Assembly: GCA_964616825.1 (NCBI GenBank)
Contig: CAZTSX010000004.1
Coordinates: forward strand, 62,001 to 126,000
From: QYOJ01 sp964616825
Lineage (GTDB): Bacteria > Bacteroidota > Bacteroidia > Bacteroidales > FEN-979
Length of the DNA stretch: 64,000 nucleotides
Reading direction: 5' to 3'
Shown: one piece after another, positions 15,962 to 23,975 of the stretch
Layout: every line of letters starts with the position of its first letter
How positions within the stretch are numbered: the stretch's first letter is position 1
Made by a program: the position numbers and the translations under genes
The notes under the pieces: generated by a model
The model's input: the letters and a program-made list of their open reading frames with translations, nothing else
What the model was told of the DNA's origin: nothing
The model's database searches: none

Positions 15962-17197
15962 ATGATATATATTTTCAAATTTCCGGATATCGGCGAAGGG
16001 CTTGAAGAAGGAACCATTTTCGAGTGGCTCGTCAAAAAAGGTCAAAAGGTTGAGTCAGGAGATCCTCTTGTAACCATGGAGACAGATAAAGTTGTAACAG
16101 ATATTCCATCACCAAAAACAGGTACGCTGGTCACTTTATTCGGTAAAGAAGGTGAAACCATTCATGTAGGCGACGCCTTGGTGGAGATTGAAATTGAAGG
16201 GATTGAAGAAGAAGGCACCGGTGTTGTGGGAACGTTAGAGATTGCCGGAACCAGTGCAATCTTAACGTCAAGTAAGGAAGGATTTGAACATACATCCTCA
16301 GTTCTGTCACCAGCTAAAAAGAGAGCGATTGCGACTCCCGTTTCACGTGCTCTGGCAAAAGACCTTGGCGTTGAAATTAACAATGTTAAAGGGACAGGAC
16401 CGGCAGGCAGAGTAATGAAAGCTGATATATTGAAACATAGAAAGAATGGAAAGGCCCCCAGCCTATCAGGCCCGAATACAATGATCAGCAGCAAGGAGGC
16501 AATGGTTGAGATTGAACCGATGACTCAAATCAGAAAAACGATCGCAAAAAATATGATTCGATCAAAACACAATGCTGCTCATATGACAGTGTTTGAAGAG
16601 GTTGAAATCAGTGAACTTGACAGAATCAGAACGACGTATAAAGATAAATACGCAGAAGAAGGGATCAAACTGACTTACCTTGCATTTATTATTAAGGCTG
16701 TTGCTCTTGCATTAAAGAAATTCAAGTCATTGAATTCTGAAATGGATTTGGAAAATGGCAATATGATCTATAAAAAGTATTATCACATCGGACTTGCTGT
16801 GGATACTGAAAAAGGCCTGGTAGTACCCGTATTAAAAAACGCTGATAAACTTAGTATAATTGAAATAGCTAAAGAGATTCAACATCTTTCTGAAAGAGCC
16901 AGGACAGGAAAACTGTCAATGGATGAATTAAAAGACGGCACATTTACCGTAACTAGTTTTGGTTCTATAGGCGGAATATTTGGGGTACCGGTCATTAATT
17001 ATCCTCAGGCAGGAATATTAGGTGTTGGAAGGATCAGCAAACAGCCTGTTGTTAAAGATGACAAACTTGATATTGGGCTGATTCTGCCATTATCTCTCAC
17101 TGTTGACCATAGAATTGCTGATGGCGGTGATTCATCCAGATTCGTAAATACGATTATGGAATATCTATCAGAACCCGTATCTCTGACTCTTGAATAA
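15962..17197 (+). CDS. pdhC: Dihydrolipoamide acyltransferase (E2) of the pyruvate dehydrogenase complex
   Basis: E2 core enzyme of 411 residues that moves the acyl group from E1 to coenzyme A. Domains in order: one lipoyl domain (about 1-78) with the lipoylated lysine in METDKVVTD (Lys43); a peripheral subunit-binding domain (about 118-155; TPVSRALAKDLGVEI and GTGPAGRVMKADI); and the catalytic acyltransferase domain (about 180-405) with DHRIADGG, His383. A single lipoyl domain fits the Gram-positive PDH/BCKDH layout. No E3 (dihydrolipoamide dehydrogenase) or lipoate ligase gene is in the window, so E3 must be encoded elsewhere. It is AT-rich like pdhAB. Confidence 0.92.
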   Translation: MIYIFKFPDIGEGLEEGTIFEWLVKKGQKVESGDPLVTMETDKVVTDIPSPKTGTLVTLFGKEGETIHVGDALVEIEIEGIEEEGTGVVGTLEIAGTSAILTSSKEGFEHTSSVLSPAKKRAIATPVSRALAKDLGVEINNVKGTGPAGRVMKADILKHRKNGKAPSLSGPNTMISSKEAMVEIEPMTQIRKTIAKNMIRSKHNAAHMTVFEEVEISELDRIRTTYKDKYAEEGIKLTYLAFIIKAVALALKKFKSLNSEMDLENGNMIYKKYYHIGLAVDTEKGLVVPVLKNADKLSIIEIAKEIQHLSERARTGKLSMDELKDGTFTVTSFGSIGGIFGVPVINYPQAGILGVGRISKQPVVKDDKLDIGLILPLSLTVDHRIADGGDSSRFVNTIMEYLSEPVSLTLE

Positions 17198-17206
17198 AAA
17201 TACACT

Positions 17207-17234
17207 CCTCCCTCATCCCTCATCCCTCCTGTCT
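17207..17234. repeat. Short heptamer array (GAGGGAT family)
   Basis: Between pdhC and pcm the plus strand reads CTCCCTC then ATCCCTC twice, that is GAGGGAT/GAGGGAG units on the minus strand. The same heptamer family forms a longer array before dnaJ (61905-61953). Confidence 0.6.
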
Positions 17235-17239
17235 CAAAA

Positions 17240-17974
17240 CTAGTATCGCTCCCCCTCTTCGTTAATCATCGGCACAAACCGAACCGGCAAGATTGCCCGC
17301 TCCCGGATCTTGCCCTTTTTCTTTACAAGCAGGTATAGGTATTGAATGGATCTTTCCCCGGCCGGAATGATCATCCGGCCGTTCTCGGCAAGTTGTTCCT
17401 GAAGGGGTTCCGGGATCTTTTCCGGCGCGCAGGTTACGATGATCGCATCAAAAGGAGCATATTCATGCCAACCCTGGTGGCCGTCGCCATTTCTGATCCG
17501 GATGTTGGTGTATCCTAAACTATCCAGAAGAATACCAGCCCTGGAGGCCAGCGATACAAAGATCTCAATAGTATAAACAGAATCACAAATCTCCGCCAGG
17601 ATTGCGGCCTGGTATCCGGATCCTGTCCCGATCTCAAGCACCTTGTCAAAAGGCTTCAGATCCAGCGCTTCCGTCATATACCCTACGATATAAGGTTGTG
17701 AAATGGTTTGCCCATCTCCTATAGGTAATGGGGTATCGTCGTATGCGAATTCCGTATAGGGCTCAGGAACAAATGCATGTCGCGGAACGCTCCTCATAGC
17801 CCGCAAAACGTTCTTGTCAGTGACACCCCTCCACTGGATCTGCTCTGTTACCATCCGGTCCCTTGCACGCTCTCTTGGATGCTGCTCAGAATCGCTCTGT
17901 GCATGGCATCCGTAAAAAAGGACAACCAGTATGAGAAGCATCAGCTTTTCGACAGATCCTTTCAGAATCTTCAT
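17240..17974 (-). CDS. pcm: Protein-L-isoaspartate O-methyltransferase, lipoprotein form
   Basis: Methyltransferase of 244 residues that uses S-adenosylmethionine to repair isoaspartyl residues in damaged proteins. The fold markers are present: MVTEQIQWRGVTD, VPRHAFVPEP, PLPIGDGQTISQPYIVGYM and the SAM loop VLEIGTGSGYQAAILAE. Unusually, it begins with a lipoprotein signal (VVLFYGC, Cys23), which would place it outside the cytoplasm where SAM is not expected. The ATG at 17974 is preferred over one at 18007 because it gives the compact signal and has AGAAGAAG upstream. A second, cytosolic paralogue lies at 29350-30015. Confidence 0.88.
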   Translation of the reverse strand: MKILKGSVEKLMLLILVVLFYGCHAQSDSEQHPRERARDRMVTEQIQWRGVTDKNVLRAMRSVPRHAFVPEPYTEFAYDDTPLPIGDGQTISQPYIVGYMTEALDLKPFDKVLEIGTGSGYQAAILAEICDSVYTIEIFVSLASRAGILLDSLGYTNIRIRNGDGHQGWHEYAPFDAIIVTCAPEKIPEPLQEQLAENGRMIIPAGERSIQYLYLLVKKKGKIRERAILPVRFVPMINEEGERY

Positions 17975-18117
17975 GACATCTTCTTCTCTTAAAAAATTAG
18001 AGTTCAAAAACTGCTGACTAAAAGTAGTACAATTTTATTAGATCAGAATATATCCAAGCAACCTTTTCAGAAAGAGGCTGTATAGAGAGGTGAGTTATGT
18101 TTTCAACCTAATCTGCC

Positions 18118-18465
18118 ATGGAACGAGTTCACCCCTTAGAAGTTCTGCTGAAAGAACTTGCACAATGCCGCCGCGACAATGGGATCAATATCCTGCTGAT
18201 CGATGGTGTTTCAGAACAAGCCATTGAATACATCGAAGCCATCGATGATCCATCCCGGAAACAGCTGAATATGATCAAGGAGACAGCAATCCGGCAACTG
18301 GATACTATCCCCGCCATGGTGAAAAAGTACAAAAGATCTTTCAACCGTAACACTCGCATAGGAGATCAAAAGATCCACGGGAAATGTGTCGCCGTTGCCG
18401 AACATGCTATCTCAGACTTCATTAACTATTTCACCGAAGAGAAGAATCCTGCCAGACAGAACTAA
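18118..18465 (+). CDS. Hypothetical protein (115 aa)
   Basis: I do not recognise this protein. It has 115 residues, is charged and predicted mainly helical, and has neither a signal peptide nor membrane segments. Four cysteines are not needed for any motif I can name. It starts at ATG 18118 without a visible ribosome-binding site, is divergent from the lipoprotein pcm, and is followed 60 bases later by the DUF3108 gene on the same strand. Codon use resembles its neighbours, which supports it as real, but a competing shorter frame exists on the other strand. Confidence 0.55.
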   Translation: MERVHPLEVLLKELAQCRRDNGINILLIDGVSEQAIEYIEAIDDPSRKQLNMIKETAIRQLDTIPAMVKKYKRSFNRNTRIGDQKIHGKCVAVAEHAISDFINYFTEEKNPARQN

Positions 18466-18525
18466 CCCGACTGATTCTTTAGAAATTTCATTATCATTGC
18501 ACCCTCATTAGAAGGCAAACGGATC

Positions 18526-19359
18526 ATGTATTTTCACCTCCTTATCAGGATCACCCGATGGCTATGCGGGATTATCTGCACGATAATGCCCCTGCTCACT
18601 TTCAGCCAGTGCTCGCCATCCAACTATGCGTTTGGCGATGGAGAATATATCACCTATGAAATCAATTATAACCTGGGCCCGATCTGGTTGAAAGCGGGGA
18701 AAGTGGATTTTAACACCAGGCTGATCGACTTCAAGGGAACTCCTTGCTGGTTTATTACCAGTACAGGACGTACAGTCGCTTCCATCGAGTTTCTGTTTAA
18801 AGTGAGAGACACCTATAAAACATGGATCGATACATCCACCTACAAGACCGTAGAGTTCCAACGGTACATCTTTGAAAATGGTTACCGGCTTCAGAACACC
18901 TCCTGGTTTGATTACCGTAACCGAATCGTCCTTAGCAACACCAAAAGAAATGACGATCCGCTGGTTACCGATACAATTCCAATGAAACCCTGTACCTACG
19001 ATATGCTCTCCGGCTCTTTTCTCATTCGGTCGATGAACCTGGATACTCTCCGCACCGGGCAGTTGATACCCCTACGCATGGCTATCGACGATAGTGTCTA
19101 TACTATCCGGGTGAAACTGATAGGCAAAGAGATCATTGAAAATATAGACGGGAATCAATACCGATGCCTGAAATTCGTCGCAACAATGGTCGAAGGAACC
19201 GTGTTTGAGAATGACCAGGAAGCGGCTTTCTGGGTGACTGATGACAAAAATCGGATCCCGGTCTACATGGAAGCAAAAATCATCGTTGGCTACATAAAAG
19301 CTTACCTCAAATCCTATACCGGTTTGAAATTTCCCCTGGCTATCATCAAGTCAGAGTGA
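18526..19359 (+). CDS. DUF3108 domain-containing exported protein
   Basis: Protein of 277 residues with an N-terminal signal segment (about 1-27, ending LLTFSQ), followed by a single beta-rich DUF3108-type domain: GDGEYITYEINYNLGPIWLKAGKV near the mature N-terminus, FKVRDTYKTWID, and a C-terminal FWVTDDKNRIPVYMEAKI. Such proteins are exported to the periplasm or envelope in Bacteroidota and their role is not established. It has the usual family length. No close operon partner except the 115-residue hypothetical gene upstream. Confidence 0.85.
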   Translation: MYFHLLIRITRWLCGIICTIMPLLTFSQCSPSNYAFGDGEYITYEINYNLGPIWLKAGKVDFNTRLIDFKGTPCWFITSTGRTVASIEFLFKVRDTYKTWIDTSTYKTVEFQRYIFENGYRLQNTSWFDYRNRIVLSNTKRNDDPLVTDTIPMKPCTYDMLSGSFLIRSMNLDTLRTGQLIPLRMAIDDSVYTIRVKLIGKEIIENIDGNQYRCLKFVATMVEGTVFENDQEAAFWVTDDKNRIPVYMEAKIIVGYIKAYLKSYTGLKFPLAIIKSE

Positions 19360-19365
19360 TTGGAT

Positions 19366-19497
19366 GCTATTGTGCACTATTGCACATGATTGCGGATGAT
19401 TGCTCATGATTGCGGATGATTTCCATTGATAATTAGCCTTGTCCCTTTGTGCTATTGTCCCTTTGTTCCTTAGTCCCTCTGTCCACTATTTTTTTTC
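19366..19497. repeat. Two degenerate short tandem arrays upstream of padR
   Basis: 19366-19425 consists of about six diverged copies of a 10-11 base unit such as TGATTGCGGA. 19438-19497 then has GTCCCTTTGT-like units, including GTCCCTC, the reverse complement of GAGGGAC found before dnaJ. Neither part is coding; they fill most of the 272-base gap between the DUF3108 gene and padR. Confidence 0.6.
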
Positions 19498-19550
19498 ACT
19501 TCTCAAACGATTCATTAACTCGCTGAACATACGCATCTTATATGACACCA

Positions 19551-19599
19551 TAGTACTATGTGTTGGAAGCTATTTTAATTATTTTAGTACTATGTCTTG
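19551..19599 (+). promoter_or_regulatory. Direct repeat upstream of padR, candidate PadR operator
   Basis: TAGTACTATGTGTTG (19551-19565) and TAGTACTATGTCTTG (19585-19599) differ at one position and are 34 bases apart, about three helical turns. Each contains the palindrome AGTACT. They lie just upstream of the padR -7 box. PadR proteins commonly autoregulate, so these are candidate operators; binding is inferred. Confidence 0.5.
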
Positions 19600-19619
19600 C
19601 ATATTACCTTTTTATGTAT

Positions 19620-19627
19620 TATGTTTG
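19620..19627 (+). promoter_or_regulatory. -7 element of padR, near-leaderless
   Basis: TATGTTTG matches TAnnTTTG and ends only four bases before the padR ATG at 19632. Transcription from it would start at or next to the start codon, giving a leaderless or nearly leaderless message. CTTG at 19596-19599 overlaps the second direct repeat and has a 20-base spacer, so it could be the -33 element. Confidence 0.5.
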
Positions 19628-19631
19628 CAGC

Positions 19632-19955
19632 ATGAACATCGAAAATCAAAAAGCACAGATGCGCAAAGGAGTTCTCGAACTCTGTATTCTCTCCATCATT
19701 GCAGAGAATGATGCGTACGCCTCTGAAATCATCGATAAACTGAAAGAGGCCAAACTGATCATTGTGGAAGGAACACTCTATCCTCTGCTGACAAGGCTGA
19801 AAAATGATGGCATGACCTCTTACCGATGGGAGGAATCGAAATCAGGTCCACCACGAAAATACTTTCAAATCACAGACATCGGCCGGAAAGTACTGAGTGA
19901 ATTAAAATCTGGATGGCAGGAACTAGCCGTGGCAGTGGAAAAAATCACAGGATAA
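19632..19955 (+). CDS. PadR family transcriptional regulator
   Basis: Winged-helix repressor of 107 residues of the short PadR type. Family segments are MRKGVLELCILSIIAENDAYASEI, the recognition-helix region IVEGTLYPLLTRLKNDGM and a wing YRWEESKSGPPRKYFQITDIG. A longer frame from 19560 would add a false hydrophobic N-terminus and covers the -7 box, so the ATG at 19632 is the start. The pspC-domain gene follows 17 bases later. PadR-PspC pairs are a standard Bacteroidota arrangement linked to envelope stress, with PadR presumably repressing the operon. Confidence 0.9.
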   Translation: MNIENQKAQMRKGVLELCILSIIAENDAYASEIIDKLKEAKLIIVEGTLYPLLTRLKNDGMTSYRWEESKSGPPRKYFQITDIGRKVLSELKSGWQELAVAVEKITG

Positions 19956-19972
19956 CAAGAAAACAAAAAAAT

Positions 19973-21544
19973 ATGAAAAAAACCGTCAATATCAATGTAA
20001 ACGGGATCATCTTTCACATCGATGAGGATGCATACACCAAACTAAACAGTTACCTGAACAGTTTGAAGAAACATTTTCAGACCGTTGAAGGAAGCAGTGA
20101 TATCATTGATGATATTGAAGCCCGGATCGCTGAGCTACTGCAAGAGAAGCTCAGTGGTACCAAACAGGTGATCTCTATCCAGGATGTGGATGAGGTGATC
20201 GAGGTAATGGGACAACCCAGTCAGTTCGAAGAAGAGGGTAATGCAGAAGAACAGGCACCGGAAGCCGGTCCGGCAAAAACCACCAAACGCTTCTACCGTG
20301 ATCCTGATGAGAAGGTGGTCGCCGGGGTTTGCAGTGGTATCGGTTCCTACCTGCACTGGGACCCGGTAATCATAAGAGCACTCTTTATCATCAGTCTTTT
20401 CATTGGCGGATTTGGGATCGCGTTGTACCTGATCCTCTGGATCGTCATACCGGAAGCACAAACCACTGCTGAAAAACTGGAAATGCGAGGGGAGAAGATC
20501 AACGTCTCCACCATTGAACAATCCATCCATGAAGAGGTTAGTACAATTAAAGACAAGCTTAACGACCTCACTGAAACAACAAAAGAGAAATTTCGAAAAG
20601 GAAGTCCGGCCCGCTCACCTATCGAACAGATATTCAAAGGCATCGGAGAGGTGTTGAGAGTTTTTGGGAAGACACTGCTGATCATCTTAGGAGTTACGAT
20701 CTCTTTGATAGGCATCAGTTTCTTCATCATTCTACTCGCCGTACTTTTTGGCTGGGGAGGAAATGTTTTTGTTGATGGGGAAATCGCAATTCTCTCTTTT
20801 CCCGCGATGGTTGATCTGACAATTGGTTGCTCTTTCAATCCGTTCTATATGCAACTCGCTCTCCTCATCTTTCTGGGCATTCCCATTATCCTGTTACTAT
20901 ATGCAGGAACCCGGTTGGTATTCAAATTTGACAGGATTCGATATTTTGGGATCACCGCCTTCAACGTCTGGTTGATTGGACTGGTCATCTGTATTTTTTA
21001 CGCATTCAAGATCTATCGAAACTACAAAGCTGAGGGGAGATACCATCAGGAAATCGCCATCACCCAACCAATCTCAGATACGTTATACCTTCAGTATGAT
21101 CATCTCCTCCCCAATGACAACTTCTATCTGGATGAATATGAGGTTTTTGATGACATCAAAATCTCCAGAGATGATCTTGGGAACTACTACCTGATTCCTA
21201 TTATACGAATTATGACCGGGTACAATGATCATATAGAAGTGAGTAAACGGGTTGAAGCGAGAGGGCGAACCATGTCCGATGCCAGGCACCTGGCTCAGGA
21301 GGTGAAATACCAGATCCGCCAGTCTGGAGACACATTGATGTTTCCTCTATTCGCTGAGATGGCAGACAACAAATGCTGGCAAGGTGAGCAAATTGTGGTG
21401 ACCATCAGAGTGCCGGAAGGTCAATACCTTATGTTTGGAGCAGGAAAGTGGCGTTACCAACACGAATATTACTACGATACCTTTAGTTACAACCAGGAAG
21501 AATTGTTTGTCCTTACAGATTCAGGACTTGATAGATTACACTAA
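19973..21544 (+). CDS. PspC domain-containing membrane protein
   Basis: Protein of 523 residues. The N-terminal region (about 1-75; KTVNINVNGIIFHIDEDAY, SDIIDDIEARIAELLQEKL) is the cytoplasmic domain found in Bacteroidota PspC proteins. The PspC domain follows (about 105-165: RFYRDPDEKVVAGVCSGIG, then a hydrophobic segment ending LILWIVIPEA). Three or four further membrane segments lie between about 225 and 350, and the rest is a polar beta-rich C-terminal region. The ATG at 19973 is used because the upstream extension overlaps padR. It is probably the membrane sensor or effector controlled by PadR. Confidence 0.9.
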   Translation: MKKTVNINVNGIIFHIDEDAYTKLNSYLNSLKKHFQTVEGSSDIIDDIEARIAELLQEKLSGTKQVISIQDVDEVIEVMGQPSQFEEEGNAEEQAPEAGPAKTTKRFYRDPDEKVVAGVCSGIGSYLHWDPVIIRALFIISLFIGGFGIALYLILWIVIPEAQTTAEKLEMRGEKINVSTIEQSIHEEVSTIKDKLNDLTETTKEKFRKGSPARSPIEQIFKGIGEVLRVFGKTLLIILGVTISLIGISFFIILLAVLFGWGGNVFVDGEIAILSFPAMVDLTIGCSFNPFYMQLALLIFLGIPIILLLYAGTRLVFKFDRIRYFGITAFNVWLIGLVICIFYAFKIYRNYKAEGRYHQEIAITQPISDTLYLQYDHLLPNDNFYLDEYEVFDDIKISRDDLGNYYLIPIIRIMTGYNDHIEVSKRVEARGRTMSDARHLAQEVKYQIRQSGDTLMFPLFAEMADNKCWQGEQIVVTIRVPEGQYLMFGAGKWRYQHEYYYDTFSYNQEELFVLTDSGLDRLH

Positions 21545-21563
21545 CCTATTTTAACTATTCGTC

Positions 21564-21809
21564 ATGAAATTCACGATCGTTGCACTTTTACAGATATTTC
21601 TTGTATTTCTTTTTACACCGCAAAGAGATACTCAAGATGATATCAGCATCAGTAAAACAGTGGTCACTAATGCCCAATACGTCCGGTTTTGTAATGAGAC
21701 TGGCAGAGAAAAACCAGAAGATGCACTGTGGATCAGAGATGACATGCCTGTGATCAACATAGACTGGAAAGACGCCACCGCTTTCCATACATGGCTTTCC
21801 AAAAAGTGA
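21564..21809 (+). CDS. Truncated formylglycine-generating-enzyme-like small protein (81 aa)
   Basis: Protein of 81 residues with an N-terminal hydrophobic segment (about 4-18). The rest matches the first part of the SUMF1/FGE-sulfatase fold: ISISKTVVTNAQYVRFCNETG, then MPVINIDWKDATAFHTWLSKK. In full-length members this segment is followed by 150-200 residues carrying the C-type lectin-like core and catalytic cysteines, which are absent here; no other frame downstream continues it. It starts 20 bases after the pspC stop, so it is probably the third gene of the padR operon. It could be a relic or a small exported binding protein. Confidence 0.65.
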   Translation: MKFTIVALLQIFLVFLFTPQRDTQDDISISKTVVTNAQYVRFCNETGREKPEDALWIRDDMPVINIDWKDATAFHTWLSKK

Positions 21810-21880
21810 GATTTCTTCAATTTTTCTTATTTTTACAACTTCCCTGGTAATTAATAGAAAAGTCCATTAAAGAAACTCTC

Positions 21881-23971
21881 ATGAAAAAATCGATTTTCTC
21901 TCTCATGACCCTGGTTGTATTAGGTTTCATGGGTTGCGAGCCTGTTAATCATAGCAGTGACAGCGCTCCGATCATTGGTAAACCCGACATCACCCTCACG
22001 GGAGACCGGATGACACCTGAAGTCTTGTGGGCCTTCGGAAGAGTGAGTGGCCCTGAGATGTCGCCAGATGGAAAGACAATCCTTTATGGGATAAGTTACT
22101 ACTCTGTTGAGCAGAACAAAGGCAATCGCGAACTATACTCCATCGATATTAATGGTAATAACTACAAGCAGCTGACCCACTCTCCAAAAAGTGAATTCAA
22201 TGCGATCTGGCGTCCCGATGGCAACAGAATCGGCTTTCTCTCCTCCGAAAGCGGATCTGTCCAGATGTGGGAGATGCTTCCAGACGGATCGGAACGTGTT
22301 CAGATTACCAATATCGATGACGGAATCACCGGATTCAAATACTCCCCCGATCAAACCAAAATCCTCTATACAAAAGAAGTTTATCTGGATAATAAGTTCG
22401 CAGAGCTCTATGAAGGGCTGCCAAAAGCATCCGGACGCATCATGGATGATCTCCTTTACCGGCATTGGGATACCTGGGTAGACTCCTACAGTCATGTTTT
22501 CTATGCAGATTACGATGAAACACGAGTCTGGAATGACACAGACATCATGCCCGGAGAGCCTTACCAGTCACCACTAAAGCCATTTGGAGGTATCGAACAA
22601 GTTTGCTGGAGCCCCGATAGTAAAACTATCGCATACACGTGCAAAAAGATGACGGGCAAAGCCTCCACCCTCTCTACAAATTCTGAGATCTACCTTTACG
22701 ATATCGAATCCGGTGATCTGCAGAATATGACGGAAGGGATGATGGGATTCGACGTAGCTCCTGTTTACTCTCCCGATGGAAACTACATCGCCTGGGAAAG
22801 CATGGAGCGTGAAGGGTATGAATCGGATCAAAACCGGCTCTATATCATCAATACCAAAACCTGGAAAAAGAGATATGCTACCCTGGGATTTGACCAGAAC
22901 GCATACAGCCTGGCCTGGACTTCAGACAGCAAGGATATCTACTTTACGAGCGATTGGCACGGTGCATTTCAGGTCTATAACTTCAATCTTGCTTCTGGCA
23001 AGATCAAACAAGTCACGAAAGGGCTGCAAGACTATAGAAGTGTAGCTGTGGCAGATGGTAAACTGATCTCAGCTATGCAAAAGATCAATATGCCAACTGA
23101 ATTGATTGCAATCAACCCTGCTAATGGTGAGGCAGAACAGATCACCTTCACAAACAAAGAGCTGCTTGCACAAATTTCTATGGGAAAAGTAGAAGAGAGA
23201 TGGATAAAAACCCATGACAATAAGAAAATGCAGGTCTTTATCATCTATCCGCCTCATTTTGACCCTCAGAAAAAATATCCAGCTCTGCTTTACTGTAAAG
23301 GAGGACCGCAGGGTCCGCTTAGCCAGAGTTTCCACTACCGCTGGAATTACCAGATCATGGCTGCGAACGACTACATCATTGTAGCACCGGCACGCCGTGG
23401 CGTATCCGGCTTCGGACAAGCATGGCAGGAGCAGATCAGCGGCGATTACCATGGCAAAAGTATGCAGGATTACCTTACCGCTATCGATCTACTGGCTAAA
23501 GAACCTTTCATCGATGAAAACCGGCTTGGCGCGATTGGTGCCAGCGCAGGAGGCTATGCCGTCTTTTACCTGGCCGGCAACCACGACAAACGATTCAAAG
23601 CATTCATCGCCCACGACGGGATCTTTAACGAAGAGGCACAATACCTCGAAACCGAAGAGATGTGGTTCGAGAATTGGGACAAAGGCGGTCCTTTCTGGGA
23701 AGCAGATAACAACGTGGCCCAGGAAGCCTACGCTCATTCACCTCATAAATATGTACAAAACTGGGATACACCAATTCTTATCATTCACGGGGAGCTCGAT
23801 TATAGAGTTGTATTTACTCAGGGGATGACAGCTTTCAATGCGGCACTGCTTAAGGATGTACCAGCTGAATTCCTCTACTTTCCCGATGAGAATCACTGGG
23901 TGCTGAGGCCACAGAATGGGATATTATGGCAACGGACATTCTTCAACTGGCTGGATCGCTGGTTGAAATAA
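21881..23971 (+). CDS. S9 family serine peptidase (DPP5-like lipoprotein)
   Basis: Prolyl-oligopeptidase family enzyme of 696 residues. It has a lipoprotein signal (VVLGFMGC, Cys19), an eight-strand-type beta-propeller with WD40-like repeats (SPDGKTILYG, RPDGNRIGFL, SPDQTKILYT, SPDSKTIAYT, SPDGNYIAWE) to about residue 430, and an alpha/beta-hydrolase domain. The catalytic triad is visible: Ser555 in GASAGGY, Asp640 in GELDYR, His672 in ENHW. It resembles the dipeptidyl peptidase 5 of Porphyromonas, which removes dipeptides in the periplasm for amino-acid fermenters. It stands alone, convergent with the channel gene. Confidence 0.9.
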   Translation: MKKSIFSLMTLVVLGFMGCEPVNHSSDSAPIIGKPDITLTGDRMTPEVLWAFGRVSGPEMSPDGKTILYGISYYSVEQNKGNRELYSIDINGNNYKQLTHSPKSEFNAIWRPDGNRIGFLSSESGSVQMWEMLPDGSERVQITNIDDGITGFKYSPDQTKILYTKEVYLDNKFAELYEGLPKASGRIMDDLLYRHWDTWVDSYSHVFYADYDETRVWNDTDIMPGEPYQSPLKPFGGIEQVCWSPDSKTIAYTCKKMTGKASTLSTNSEIYLYDIESGDLQNMTEGMMGFDVAPVYSPDGNYIAWESMEREGYESDQNRLYIINTKTWKKRYATLGFDQNAYSLAWTSDSKDIYFTSDWHGAFQVYNFNLASGKIKQVTKGLQDYRSVAVADGKLISAMQKINMPTELIAINPANGEAEQITFTNKELLAQISMGKVEERWIKTHDNKKMQVFIIYPPHFDPQKKYPALLYCKGGPQGPLSQSFHYRWNYQIMAANDYIIVAPARRGVSGFGQAWQEQISGDYHGKSMQDYLTAIDLLAKEPFIDENRLGAIGASAGGYAVFYLAGNHDKRFKAFIAHDGIFNEEAQYLETEEMWFENWDKGGPFWEADNNVAQEAYAHSPHKYVQNWDTPILIIHGELDYRVVFTQGMTAFNAALLKDVPAEFLYFPDENHWVLRPQNGILWQRTFFNWLDRWLK

Positions 23972-23975
23972 TGGT

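Noticed and set aside
12758..17234. Genomic island inserted at the tRNA-Met gene with duplicated attachment site
   Set aside because: I looked for a repeat of the tRNA 3' end near 17.2 kb and found none, and there is no integrase. Only composition supports an acquired origin.
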